A DNA stretch of 64,000 nt from Litorimonas sp965205225 (GCA_965205225.1 CBDBFZ010000002.1:1054001-1118000); one strand, 5' to 3'; shown: positions 42,858 to 52,403, numbered from the stretch's first letter. Numbers and translations are program-made. The notes: generated by a model from the sequence alone, not told the origin.

Positions 42858-44450
42858 TCACATTCTGAAAACGCCGAAGTCCATCTCTGGCACAGGGGCG
42901 TTGGCGCTCATGGCCAGACCCAGACCGAGCACCATGCGCGTATCTTCGGGCGCGATGATACCGTCGTCCCAGATGCGTGCGGAGGCGAAATAGGGGTGGC
43001 CCTCTTCCTCATATTTGTCGCGGATCGGTTTCATGAAGGCTTCGCGCTCGTCCGCGCTCCAGCTCTCGGACCCTCGCGCGACATCGGCCAGTACATTAGC
43101 AGCCTGTTCGCCGCCCATGACGGATATGCGCGAATTGGGCCACATGAACATCAGCCGGGGTTCATAGGCGCGCCCGCACATACCGTAATTGCCCGCCCCG
43201 TAAGACCCGCCGACAACTATCGTGAACTTCGGCACCTGAGCGTTCGCGACGGCGTGCACCATTTTGGCACCGTGCTTGGCGATCCCACCTGCTTCGGCTT
43301 TGGATCCCACCATGAAACCGGTAATGTTCTGCAGGAAGAGCAGCGGGATTTTACGCTGACAGCAGAGCTCAATGAAATGCGCGCCCTTCATGGCGGACTC
43401 GGAAAACAGCACGCCATTATTGCCGAGGATACCGACCGGATAGCCGTGGATTTCGGCAAAGCCCGTCACAAGCGTCGGTCCGTAGAACGATTTGAATTCG
43501 GTGAAGCGAGAGCCGTCCACGATGCGGGCGATGATTTCGCGGCAGTCATACGGCTTGCGGATATCGGCGGGGACGACGCCGCCCAATTCGTGAGCCGGGT
43601 AGAGCGGATCATCACCCGTTCTGATTGGACGGAAGTGAAGCTGTCTAGGTTCCAGTGTCGAGACGATGTCGCGCACAATCGACAGAGCATGATCGTCATT
43701 GGCGGCGAGGTGGTCGACAACGCCGGACTGGCTCGCATGCAGCATGCCGCCGCCCAGCGTTTCGACGTCGACATCTTCGCCCGTTGCCGCTTTCACCAGC
43801 GGCGGACCGCCCAAGAAGATCGTACCCTGATTGGCGACGATCACCGCTTCGTCGGCCATGGCCGGGACATAGGCGCCGCCCGCCGTGCAACTTCCCATGA
43901 CGCAGGCGATCTGGGCGATGCCGAGGCGCGACATTTGCGCCTGATTGAAAAAACTACGCCCAAAATGGATCTTGTCGGCGAACATTTCAGCCTGACGCGG
44001 CAAATATCCGCCGCCACTATCGACGAGATAGATAACCGGCAGATGGTTTTCGAGGGCGATGTCCTGCGCGCGTTGCTGCTTCTTGCCGGTCATGGAGAAA
44101 TAAGTGCCGCCCTTCACCGTCGGGTCGTTGCAGATGATGATACATTCACGGCCGGACACACGGCCAATGCCGGTGATGATGCCTGCGCCCGGTACTTCAA
44201 ATTCATACATATTATGTCCCGCGAGTTGGGACAGTTCGAGGAAGGGTGAACCGGGATCGAGCAGGCGTTCGACACGTTCGCGGGGCAGGAGCTTGCCGCG
44301 GGACAAGTGCTTTTCGCGCGCCTGCTCCGATCCGCCTTGTGCATAATGGGCGACCAGTCTTTGCAGGTCATCCGTCAGCGACTCCATTGCGGCGCGGTTT
44401 TCAGCGAACTCCGTCGAGGTCGTGTCAATTTTAGTGGGCAGGATAGGCAT
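42858..44450 (-). CDS. mccB: Methylcrotonyl-CoA carboxylase carboxyltransferase subunit
   Basis: This subunit moves carboxyl from biotin to 3-methylcrotonyl-CoA, giving 3-methylglutaconyl-CoA. The 530-residue protein has the two crotonase-like halves of acyl-CoA carboxyltransferases: ECIIICNDPTVKGGTYFSMT, YLVDSGGGYLPRQAEMFADK, VMGSCTAGGAYVPAM and, in the second half, QNITGFMVGSKAEAGGIAKHGAK, VGGSYGAGNYGMCGRAY and RISVMGGEQAANVLA. It is the first gene of the unit; its promoter lies in the 80 bases before the IS at 44532. No HMG-CoA lyase or 3-methylglutaconyl-CoA hydratase gene is in the window. Confidence 0.93.
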   Translation of the reverse strand: MPILPTKIDTTSTEFAENRAAMESLTDDLQRLVAHYAQGGSEQAREKHLSRGKLLPRERVERLLDPGSPFLELSQLAGHNMYEFEVPGAGIITGIGRVSGRECIIICNDPTVKGGTYFSMTGKKQQRAQDIALENHLPVIYLVDSGGGYLPRQAEMFADKIHFGRSFFNQAQMSRLGIAQIACVMGSCTAGGAYVPAMADEAVIVANQGTIFLGGPPLVKAATGEDVDVETLGGGMLHASQSGVVDHLAANDDHALSIVRDIVSTLEPRQLHFRPIRTGDDPLYPAHELGGVVPADIRKPYDCREIIARIVDGSRFTEFKSFYGPTLVTGFAEIHGYPVGILGNNGVLFSESAMKGAHFIELCCQRKIPLLFLQNITGFMVGSKAEAGGIAKHGAKMVHAVANAQVPKFTIVVGGSYGAGNYGMCGRAYEPRLMFMWPNSRISVMGGEQAANVLADVARGSESWSADEREAFMKPIRDKYEEEGHPYFASARIWDDGIIAPEDTRMVLGLGLAMSANAPVPEMDFGVFRM

Positions 44451-44531
44451 AAGGTTCTAGTTAAAGCTCACGTCGAGGCAAGGCAATGCAGGATTGGCTC
44501 GCTAGAGGGGCAAGCACCGCGCATGTCCTAG

Positions 44532-45389
44532 GCGGTAGTGAAGAATTAACTTTTATTTTCTATAATGTTCCTTCATTTTGTCAGGAGCGCACATATGTCT
44601 GGTTATCAGGAACTTACGGATGAACAATGGAGCCGTTTAAAGCCTTATTTGCCTTATGGGAGCACAGGGAAACCGGGTCGCAACGCCAATAACAGGCTTT
44701 TCATTGATGCTTTGTTGTGGATGGCCCGTTCGGGCGGGCGCTGGCGCGATTTACCCGAACGGTTCGGGCGTTTTGACAGTGTCAAACGGCGTTATTATCT
44801 CTGGGTTGAGGCCGGGGTTTTAGAAGATGTCTTTAAGGCCTTGCGCACTCACGCTGATCAAGAGTGGCTGATGATGGATGCCACAATTGTGCGGGCGCAT
44901 GCCCAAGCGGCCGGGGCGCGGCATAAAAAAGGGGGCCTGATGCCCATGCATTGGGGCGTTCCAGGGGGGACGTTCCAAGGGCGGCCTGACGACAAAAATA
45001 CATGGGCTGACAGATGCATTGGGTTTACCTCTGCGCCTGATAGCAACGGGCGGGCATTGTAGCGAAATGACGCAAGCCGCCGCCTTATTGGCAGGGTTTA
45101 AGGCGGATCATGTCTTGGCGGATAAGGGCTATGATGGCCGGTGCGTTATAGACGCGGTGAATGAGACCGGGGCTATGCCCGTTATTCCGTCCCGAAAAAA
45201 TGCGCGCAAGCCAAGGCAAACTGATATGGCTTTGTATAAGGAACGTAATATTGTCGAGCGTTTCTTTGGCTATCTCAAACAGTTCCGGCGTGTGGCTACG
45301 CGATATGACAAGCATATCCAAACTATATGGGCTTCGTCTATATCGCAGCTATCAAGATCTGGCTCAAATAATTAATTCTTCACTACAGC
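44532..45389 (+). mobile_element. IS5-family (IS427-type) element, copy A (decayed)
   Basis: The 858-bp element has ends GCGGTAGTGAAGAATTAA and (inverse) GCTGTAGTGAAGAATTAA. It is flanked by direct repeats CTAG at 44528-44531 and 45390-45393, the target typical for this IS group. It is two bases shorter than copy B at 49859: one G is missing from a G-run near 44967 and one A near 45322, both in coding sequence. Confidence 0.9.
44595..45375 (+). pseudogene. IS427-type transposase, frameshifted (copy A)
   Basis: The first ORF reads MSGYQELTDEQWSRLKPYLP, then RWRDLPERFGRFDSV, LMMDATIVRAHAQA. A programmed -1 shift on the A6G5 run should lead into LGRSRGG, but this copy lacks a G and terminates instead. 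A second lost A changes the end (HIQTIWASS for HIQNYMGFVY). Asp and Glu of the second catalytic half (ADKGYDG, RNIVERFFGYLK) remain in the sequence. It should be inactive. Confidence 0.85.
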
Positions 45390-45555
45390 CTAGGCTAAGG
45401 CCCTATTGATTTCAGGGATTCCCTTTTGTTTTGATTTTTGATTCCCCTTACATTGGCAGTGTTTCATGCCCAAAGTGATGTCCCGGGATTTGCGTCAGCG
45501 TGTCGTTGACTATGTCGCGCAAAGCCGGGCCGTTTCGTTGCCGACCACTCGGTGA
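45390..45555 (+). mobile_element. IS630-like element, 5' fragment
   Basis: Directly after IS copy A comes an end-like sequence (CTATTGATTTCAGGGATTCC) and an ORF MPKVMSRDLRQRVVDYVAQS ending at 45553-45555. S-x-DLR-RVV is the usual N-terminus of IS630-family transposases. The rest is lost; the last part merges with an unrelated minus-strand ORF (45448-45645, MTETEIKTEPETVPAGQIEV), an unidentified gene apparently cut by this element. A matching segment of the IS630-like leader lies inverted at 51009-51046. Confidence 0.6.
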
Positions 45556-45719
45556 AACCCCGCGTGACAGATCGACCCCGAACGTCACCTCGATCTGTCC
45601 GGCAGGCACGGTCTCCGGCTCTGTCTTGATCTCTGTCTCGGTCATGATCTTGTCCTGGGTCCGGTCCGCTGGTTAGAAATCATCCATATCTGCGGTGACA
45701 ATCTCCATCTCCGGCAGGA

Positions 45720-47186
45720 TCATGGCGAGATCATTCTGCATCGCGGATGGCTTCCGAGCCCGGGCCAGTATATCAGATTCCCCCACGGACCCGGAAGCGG
45801 GCCTGATGCGAGTGGACCGAAAGAAAGCGGGTCTGAAAGCGGAATGAGGATAGCATCCTCGTCTATATGAACTGGCTGATCCAGGCTACTGACCCCGTCC
45901 GCCCATAAGTCGTCCCATAGATCATTATTCATGAGTGCGTCGTCCAGCCTGATTGTTCCGGACCCAGGATCAGTCCCGGGGTCAGTTCTGGGGTCAGCCA
46001 CGGGATCAATCCCAATATCAGTCTTGGGGTCAGTCTTGGACCGGGCGCTTTGCGCCCCCGTAGCAGCAAGAGTGACCATCACCCCGTCCTCAATGCGCAG
46101 CTGCGCATTGCCGTCCCTATAGACATTATAGGTGACGCCGTCCTCCGTCGCCGTCCCGGTTAGGGCGAATGAACTGCCGCTCAAATCAACCCTGTCATCC
46201 GCATCCCCCAGCACGTCGAGGCTCGCGACACCGCCCTCGCGCTCCTCCGTGACGTCAAACACGGCCAGCGCGTCCAGCACCAAGCTGTTGGCCCCTGTGC
46301 CGGACAAGTCAAAGACTTCGACACTGTCCACGCCGGCATTGCCGGGGCCCGTCAGATCGAGCGACAGGCCCGCTCCGGCCAGCACTAATGTGTCCTGGCC
46401 CGTGCCACCATCAATCGCTGCAAAGTCAAGGGCGGTTACGCTGATAATGTCATCGCCGGCTCCGCCGCGCACCACATCATCCGTGGCAATCGCGGTAAAA
46501 CTGTCCGCGCCGGCATTGCCGGTGAAATTATCCGCCACCGCCATGCCCTGTGCTGTGACCGGCACGAGGCTTTCCGTCCCCGTTGCCCCGCCATAGACGA
46601 TATAGGTCTCGCCCGAAAAGTCCCCATTCGGATCGCCCCCACCAGGAGCCCCGATGATCAGATCATCATAGCCATCGCCATTGACATCCCCCGCCGACGA
46701 GACGGACCAGCCGGAACGGTCACCCACGTCGGTGCCGTTGAGGATGAAGCCGTTTGTGCCATCCAGCGTCCCGAGGTCCAGCCTGTCGATCAGATCAGGT
46801 TCATTTTCATCCGTCACTGTGATGGCGACATTGTGGTCCGTGCGATTGGTGCCGTCAAACGCGGTGACGATAATATCATAGACATTATCCCCGTCCGCAT
46901 CGCCCGGAGCCTCGAAGTCGGGCGCTGCCCTGAAACGGACCTCGCCTGTATCCGGGTCGATCGTGAACCGGGCCGCATCCGTCCCGGACAGGCTGTAGCG
47001 CAACATGTCACCATCTGCATCCGTCGCCGCCGCCCTATAGGCTGCGCTCTGACCCTCCGCTACGCTGGCCGTGGCAGCTGAAGTGAAGATCGGTGCGGCG
47101 CTAAAGATAAAATCACTCTCCGACAGGTCAGCGGTGGATAGGTTGGACAGTACGAACTGTCCATTATCGCCATTGGCGATGATCAC
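45720..47186 (-). pseudogene. FG-GAP / cadherin-like calcium-binding surface protein, 5'-truncated
   Basis: The 488-residue open stretch encodes a cadherin-like repeat (ASVAEGQSAAYRAAATDADG, YSLSGTDAARFTIDPDTG), an FG-GAP integrin-type repeat (WSVSSAGDVNGDGYDDLIIG, DP-GDFSGETYIVYGG) and an RTX-like GGAGDD turn. A Thr-Asp-Pro-rich linker follows (TDPKTDIGIDP and ADPRTDPGTDPG). Such modules belong to very large secreted adhesins. The upstream end is cut by IS copy 4: no signal peptide or start exists, the first Met (47186) is internal, and the 5' part is absent from the other side of the IS. It is a leftover piece of a once larger gene. Confidence 0.75.
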
Positions 47187-47191
47187 AAAAT

Positions 47192-47806
47192 GGAGGCCTC
47201 TAAGAACCGTACATTTTGTGGTATGATCTGAATTACTGGTTGTGGGAGGATTTTATGATGCACGCGCCTGGATTGTTTGACTTGTCGGATCATCTTGCTC
47301 GCTTATCGGCGACAGGTGATCCGCTTGAAGCGCTGGAGCGTCATGTGGACTTTGAGGCTTTCCGAACTGTTCTGATGGAAGCCCTCGGTTATGGGGTTCG
47401 CGCCAAGGGCGGTCGGCCACCCTATGATCCGGTCACGATGTTCAAGGTGCTTGTTCTGGCGTCGATGCACAATCTGAGTGATGAACGGATGGAGTTTCTG
47501 ATCCGGGATCGTTTAAGTTGGCTGCGGTTTCTGAGGTTTGAGATCGGTGAACCGACCCCGGACCAAAAGACGATTTGGCTGTTGCGTGAAAAGCTGACCC
47601 AGTCTGGTGCTTTCAAATCTCTGTTTGCCGCTTTTGAAGAGCAACTCTGCAAGCGCGGCTACAAACCCACGGGAGGTCAGATCGTGGATGCCACTTTGGT
47701 GTCAGCGCCGCGCCAACGGATGAGGAAAGAGGAGAAAGAGCGGGCCAAGGTGGGTGAAAGCGCGTCCGCTATCTGGCGCGAGCGATCCTGCCAAGGCCAC
47801 ACGGAA
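47192..47806 (+). mobile_element. IS5-family insertion sequence, copy 4 (3' half deleted)
   Basis: The left end GGAGGCCTCTAAGAACCGTA matches copy 2. Identity to the other copies stops at about 47806, after CACGGAA, within the transposase gene, so the right end and target duplication are missing. The deletion runs into the DUF2959 region, which explains why the surface-protein gene has lost its beginning. Confidence 0.9.
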
Positions 47807-47815
47807 CCAACCTAG
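47255..47815 (+). pseudogene. IS5-family transposase, truncated (copy 4)
   Basis: It is identical in layout to the others through VSAPRQRM, with small changes (LERHVDF, IWLLREK, RMRKEEKERAKVG). It has the same extra-base variant as copy 1 (TGGCGCGAGCG), then ends at the deletion. The second Asp and Glu of the DDE triad are absent. Confidence 0.9.
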
Positions 47816-47853
47816 AACTTCAGGGTTAAAGACAGTGTTGCGGGAGACTTAGG

Positions 47854-48520
47854 ATGACAATCATGACTGGAATAAAACATGCGGGATGGCCACTGATCGG
47901 ATTAATGGCCTCCTCGGTTGTCACGCCGACAATGCTGTCTGGCTGCGCGACCGCTGCCTAAGAAATCCAGGAACGGTTCGGGATTGGGAAGCGTGATGTT
48001 CTTGTCGACCGGTCGAAGATGTCTCAAAATCTCAGGGCGAAGCCAAAGAAGAGTTCAAGAACGCGTTGGAGGCATTTTGGGCTATTGTCGCGGTCGATAG
48101 CGGCGAGCTTGAAGCGACCTATGACAGGCTGAGCCGGGTCTATAAGCGCGCAGAAGATCAGGCGAACGAAACTTGGTCACGCGGGACCTCTGTGAAGTGG
48201 GTTTCGCGCGATCTGTTCAACGAATGGGAAAGCGAGCTGTCGGACTATTCCGATGCGGGTCTGCGCCGCGCGTCTGAGCGCCAGTTACGCGAAACGCGGC
48301 AGCGATATGACGTGCTGGCCGACACGATGGATGCAGCAACCACCTCAATGGATCCGGTTCTGACCGCGTTCTCTATCTCAAACATAATCTGAATGCGCGG
48401 TTCATCGCGGCGCTGGACGGGGAACCAGCTGATCTCGAAAGTGATGTCGCGCGTTTGATTGCCGAGATGGAACAGTTCATCTCCGCCGCAGATGCCTTCA
48501 TTCAATCCATGCGCGGCTGA
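47854..48520 (+). pseudogene. DUF2959-family lipoprotein, multiply frameshifted
   Basis: After GGGAGACTTAGG an ATG opens MTIMTGIKHAGWPLIGLMAS, with a lipobox-like LSGCAT. In shifting frames the sequence reads ERFGIGKRDVLVDR, KEEFKNALEAFWAIVAVDSG, LEATYDRLSRVYKRAEDQA, VSRDLFNEWESELSDYSD and RETRQRYDVLADTMDAA, then LKHNLNARFIAALDGEP and EQFISAADAFIQSMRG with a stop at 48518. These are the helical blocks of DUF2959, a family of unknown function. At least four frameshifts and a TAA near 47959 inactivate it. Confidence 0.75.
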
Positions 48521-48582
48521 AACCTTCTATATGGCTGCGTAAAAGGCATAATGTATTGCATGAGCGATAAGCGCGGAGTGTC

Positions 48583-49740
48583 ATGGACGGGGCCGCACCG
48601 CGCCGCTATGCAGCCCGCATGGAAAAACCCGTCATCTTGAAGTCCAAGCGGGCCGCCAGCCCGCATGACGCCTCGCTGCTGCCCAATGACCGCAGTTCGA
48701 AGATGCTGGAATTCATCACAGACGAAACGCCGCAACCCGGCGAGGTGCGGGAGATTGCGGACGGTGTGTTCTGGCTGCGGTTCTCGCTGCCGATGACAGG
48801 GCTCAACCATATTAATCTCTATGCGCTGCGCGATGGCGACGGATGGGTGGTGGTCGATACAGGCATCGCCATGACAGAAAGCAAACGGCAATGGGAAGGC
48901 CATTTTCGAAAATTGATGGGCGGACGGCCCATTAACCGCGTCATCTGTACCCATCTCCATCCTGACCATACGGGGTTGGCGGGCTGGATCTGCCGCAAGT
49001 TTGGCGCGCCGCTGCTCATGACGCGCGGCGAGTATTTTCTCTGCCGTCTGCTGGTTGCTGATACGGGCCACCCGGCACCGCAGGCTGGGATCAATTTCTA
49101 TTGTAAGGTCGGCTTCACGACGGATCAGATCGAACTGTACAAGAAACGCTTTGGCAGCTTCGGCAAAGCGGTCAGCCTACTGCCCCATGCCTATGACAGG
49201 CTGACGGACGGGGAGTGGGGAAAGATTGGCGGACGCATTTGGCGAATCATTATCGGCTCCGGCCACAGCCCTGAACATGCCTGCCTCTATTGCGAGGAAC
49301 TGGGTCTCTGCTTGACCGGGGACCAGCTTCTGCCCAATATCAGCTCCAACGTATCCGTCTGGCCAACGGAGCCTGAAGGCAATCCGCTTGATGACTGGAT
49401 TACCTCCTGCCACAAGCTGATCGCCGAACTGCCCGAAGACACTCTGATCGGCCCGGCGCACGGCATACCCTTTCGCGGCGCGCACTGCCGCTTGAACAAG
49501 CTGATCGAACATCATGAAAAGGCGCTGGATCGCCTCTATGAATTCTGCCGTGAGCCGAAAATGGCCACCGAGGTTTATTCGGTCCTGTTCCGACGCCTGA
49601 TTAATGACAGCAACCGTATCATGGCGGTCGGCGAGTCCGTCGCCCATCTGAATTGCCTGAAGGGACGGGGATTGGTTTCGCGGCGCCTCAACGATGCTGG
49701 GCAATTTACCTACAAGGCGCGAGCACCGAAGGCGTCCTAG
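48583..49740 (+). CDS. MBL-fold metallo-hydrolase
   Basis: The 385-residue metallo-beta-lactamase-fold enzyme has the dinuclear metal motif THLHPDHTG (H124, H126, D128, H129), later GSGHSPEHACLYC and LCLTGDQLLPNIS, and GPAHGIPFRGA for the last ligands. A C-terminal winged-helix-like region (RLYEFCREPKMATEVYSVLF, ESVAHLNCLKGRGLVSRR) matches the MBL hydrolases with a DUF-type tail often annotated as hydroxyacylglutathione hydrolase-like. The substrate is unknown. It is intact though flanked by debris; an ATG 12 codons in (MEKPVILKSK) is an alternative start. Confidence 0.88.
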   Translation: MDGAAPRRYAARMEKPVILKSKRAASPHDASLLPNDRSSKMLEFITDETPQPGEVREIADGVFWLRFSLPMTGLNHINLYALRDGDGWVVVDTGIAMTESKRQWEGHFRKLMGGRPINRVICTHLHPDHTGLAGWICRKFGAPLLMTRGEYFLCRLLVADTGHPAPQAGINFYCKVGFTTDQIELYKKRFGSFGKAVSLLPHAYDRLTDGEWGKIGGRIWRIIIGSGHSPEHACLYCEELGLCLTGDQLLPNISSNVSVWPTEPEGNPLDDWITSCHKLIAELPEDTLIGPAHGIPFRGAHCRLNKLIEHHEKALDRLYEFCREPKMATEVYSVLFRRLINDSNRIMAVGESVAHLNCLKGRGLVSRRLNDAGQFTYKARAPKAS

Positions 49741-49858
49741 CCTCGTTTTACAGCTGGAAATGATAAGGTTGCAGGTTTCCAATCAAGGCATTTCCAATGA
49801 TCAATATATCGTTTCCGGGCAGCATAATCCTGACATGTGCAGCGTCTTGAGTCATTAG

Positions 49859-50718
49859 GCTGTAGTGAAGAGTTAACTTTTATTTTCTATAATGTTCCTT
49901 CATTTTGTCAGGAGCGCACATATGTCTGGTTATCAGGAACTTACGGATGAACAATGGAGCCGTTTAAAGCCTTACTTGCCTTATGGGAGCACAGGGAAAC
50001 CGGGTCGCAACGCCAATAACAGGCTTTTCATTGATGCTTTGTTGTGGATGGCCCGTTCGGGCGGGCGTTGGCGCGATTTACCCGAACGGTTCGGGCGTTT
50101 TGACAGTGTCAAACGGCGTTATTATCTCTGGGTTGAGGCCGGGGTTTTAGAAGATGTCTTTAAGGCCTTGCGCACTCACGCTGATCAAGAGTGGCTGATG
50201 ATGGATGCCACAATTGTGCGGGCGCATGCCCAAGCGGCCGGGGCGCGGCATAAAAAAGGGGGCCTGATGCCCACGCATTGGGGCGTTCCAGGGGGGGACG
50301 TTCCAAGGGCGGCCTGACGACAAAAATACATGGGCTGACAGATGCATTGGGTTTAGCTCTGCGCCTGATAGCAACGGGCGGGCATTGTAGCGAAATGACG
50401 CAAGCCGCCGCCTTATTGGCAGGGTTTAAGGCGGATCATGTCTTGGCGGATAAGGGCTATGATGGCCGGTGCGTTATAGACGCGGTGAATGAGAGCGGGG
50501 CTATGCCCGTTATTCCGTCCCGGAAAAATGCGCGCAAGCCAAGGCAAACTGATATGGCTTTGTATAAGGAACGTAATATTGTCGAGCGTTTCTTTGGCTA
50601 TCTCAAACAGTTCCGGCGTGTGGCTACGCGATATGACAAGCATATCCAAAACTATATGGGCTTCGTCTATATCGCAGCTATCAAAATCTGGCTCAAATGA
50701 TTAATTCTTCACTACAAC
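49859..50718 (+). mobile_element. IS5-family (IS427-type) element, copy B (intact)
   Basis: The 860-bp element has ends GCTGTAGTGAAGAGTTAA and (inverse) GTTGTAGTGAAGAATTAA. The flanks are TTAG (49855-49858) and CTAG (50719-50722), a target of the YTAR type with one mismatch. Compared with copy A it keeps the full G-run and A-run, so it is probably the active form. Confidence 0.9.
49922..50700 (+). CDS. IS427-type transposase made by -1 frameshifting (copy B)
   Basis: ORF1 (49922-50317) encodes the N-terminal DUF4096-like part and first catalytic Asp (LMMDATIVRAH). The run AAAAAAGGGGG at 50252-50262 is a likely slippage site. A -1 shift there continues RGPDAHALGRSRGGRSKGGL, then TTKIHGLTDALGLALRL, HVLADKGYDG with the second Asp, and RNIVERFFGYLKQFRR with the Glu, to the stop at 50698-50700. 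The fused product would be about 260 residues, normal for the group. ATG follows AGGAGCGCACAT. Confidence 0.85.
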
Positions 50719-50722
50719 CTAG

Positions 50723-51046
50723 GCTCAGACCCTATTGATTTGCATTGAGGTTTTGTTTCTGATTCATGGCGTCAATGGAGTGGTGCTATGAATGATCTAT
50801 CTTTGTTGTCCGAGACCCGGATGGCACAGATACCGCCATACCGGGCGAACCAGGGGCGGGCTGAACCCCCACCGCCTTGGAGATTATCCGCCCCGGCTCC
50901 GCCACTCAGCACTTCATAACCGCCAAGCTCTAACTTAGCAGATGGACCCCCTCATGGGAGCAGGTCAAGATTCGTTTGATAAGGGTTAGGGCACAGTTTC
51001 ACCACCAATGTAAGGAGAATCACAAATCCAGACAAAAGGGAATCCC
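50723..51046. mobile_element. Debris of other IS elements
   Basis: Right of copy B, an ATG at 50788 opens MNDLSLLSETRMAQIPPYR, the N-terminus of a different IS5-family transposase, lost after about 20 residues. At 51009-51046, read on the minus strand, lies a close match to the IS630-like leader found after copy A (GGGATTCCCTTTTGTCTGG). Neither fragment has a catalytic part. Confidence 0.6.
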
Positions 51047-51135
51047 AATGCGATTCCAGTCTCGATTAAAATGCTCTAGCCCTCCTCGGAACGCGTCGGC
51101 GCATTCCCTCATAATGGAGTCCGATTAGTAGGGTT

Positions 51136-51252
51136 CGCGCACAGGCCAAGTCGCGCACAGGCCAAGTCGCGCGCAGACCAAGTCGCGCCATGCCAAGTCG
51201 CACAATGCCAAGTCGCACAATGCCAAGTCGCACAATGCCAAGTCGCACAATG
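51136..51252. repeat. Minisatellite of 15-16 bp units
   Basis: About seven and a half tandem units based on GCCAAGTCGCACAAT. The first three are 16 bp (GCGCACAG variants), the next ones 15 bp and nearly identical. The array is not palindromic and has no spacers. It could encode a short periodic peptide (LGIVR on the minus strand), but no gene supports that. The 200 bases after it hold nothing recognisable. Confidence 0.85.
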
Positions 51253-51454
51253 CATCGTTTACGGCTTTGCACTCTAGCGCGGAGCTTCAAATCCACTGCC
51301 TGCTCTTTGGCGAAAGCTCTAATTGGCGATGAAAACGAGCGCGGAGAGCACCAATGTGGTCCAGAATACGGTGCGTTCGAAACGTCCCAGATAAGGGCGG
51401 GATATATGAAAGTAACGGGTCATGTAGCCGGAATGCTGAACTCATATGTCCGGT

Positions 51455-52363
51455 TTATGGCATCGGCGTGACGATTTCAGTCTCGGATTTTGTTCGATAT
51501 GTGCTGCGCCAGATGACAATGCCAACACCGGTCAATGTTACTGCCATGCCCAGAAACAGAGCCAGTGATGGTGGCTCTCGCAGTAGAATCAATCCCCCGG
51601 CCACTCCAATCACGGTAGTCAGAAGTCCGCTTGGCGTGACGACCTGGAGCGGAAGGCGCGATAGCAGCCAGTAATAGGATCCATGCGCAACGATGCTGAC
51701 AAGCAATGTCGAATATGTCAGGGCCGCAAAAAACAACCAACGCAGATCCGGGGTAAAGACCGCCGTCTGGTTTGTTTCCAGAATTAGAGTCAGCGGCCAT
51801 AATATGATGGTGCCGATCACGGCGAACCACGCCACGAGTTCAGAGGGCTTGATCCCTTTCGTCCGTTTAACGGCAATCGCCGCAAAGGCTTCGCTGAGCG
51901 CGCCGCACGTGATCAAGGCCAGACCGACGATGAAAAGGGGGCCAACCGCCTCTCGCGGACCAGCCACCGCGATAATGATGACCCCCAGAAAGGTCAGAAT
52001 GATACCGAAAGACGACCATCCGCGAATGCGCTCATCCAACAGCAGGACGCCCAGCAAGACGGAAAACGGCATATAGAGTTCAATCGCCACGGCCGCGGCA
52101 CTCGCCGTCGTCATGCCCATGGCGGGGAACATGAAGGCATAATTCAAGGCACCAAAGCCCAGTCCGCCAATAAAAACAGCACGCATCTGGCCTGTGTGCC
52201 AGCGTAGGAAAGGTAGCATCAGGATCGCCACCAGACTCATCCGCATCGCTGCGTAGAAGAGAGGTGGTATGCCAAAATCGCCAATCGCCATGCGCATGAC
52301 AGAGAAGTGCAGGCCCCAGATCGTACAGATCATCAGCAGCACGAATGTTTCACGTAGGTTCAT
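51455..52363 (-). CDS. EamA/DMT-family transporter
   Basis: The 302-residue protein has ten predicted helices in two EamA repeats: VLLMICTIWGLHFSVMRMAI, then FIGGLGFGALNYAFMFPAMG and AAVAIELYMPFSVLLGVLLL. In the second half the blocks are AWFAVIGTIILWPLTLIL and PSLALFLGMAVTLTGVGIVI. DMT transporters export amino acids or small metabolites; the substrate is unknown. It is divergent from the aminotransferase gene with a 40-bp gap, so amino-acid export is plausible but unproven. Confidence 0.88.
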   Translation of the reverse strand: MNLRETFVLLMICTIWGLHFSVMRMAIGDFGIPPLFYAAMRMSLVAILMLPFLRWHTGQMRAVFIGGLGFGALNYAFMFPAMGMTTASAAAVAIELYMPFSVLLGVLLLDERIRGWSSFGIILTFLGVIIIAVAGPREAVGPLFIVGLALITCGALSEAFAAIAVKRTKGIKPSELVAWFAVIGTIILWPLTLILETNQTAVFTPDLRWLFFAALTYSTLLVSIVAHGSYYWLLSRLPLQVVTPSGLLTTVIGVAGGLILLREPPSLALFLGMAVTLTGVGIVIWRSTYRTKSETEIVTPMP

Positions 52364-52403
52364 ATTGCTGCGCTAGCAAGAGCGAGCTAGCAGCGCCATC
52401 ACT

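Noticed and set aside
42996..44249. Open frame of 417 codons on the plus strand
   Set aside because: It lies antisense to mccB over its whole length, has no family features and is explained by codon bias of the real gene.
45448..45645. Minus-strand 65-codon ORF MTETEIKTEPETV as a possible small precursor peptide
   Set aside because: Its C-terminal half is antisense IS630-like sequence, and no modification or export genes are nearby.
51136..51252. Possible CRISPR array
   Set aside because: Units are directly adjacent, 15-16 bp, without spacers or nearby cas genes; it is a simple tandem repeat.
52346..52361. Second parS-like sequence TGTTTCACGTAGGTTC
   Set aside because: Only the left half matches the palindrome, and it lies in the first codons of the EamA transporter gene.
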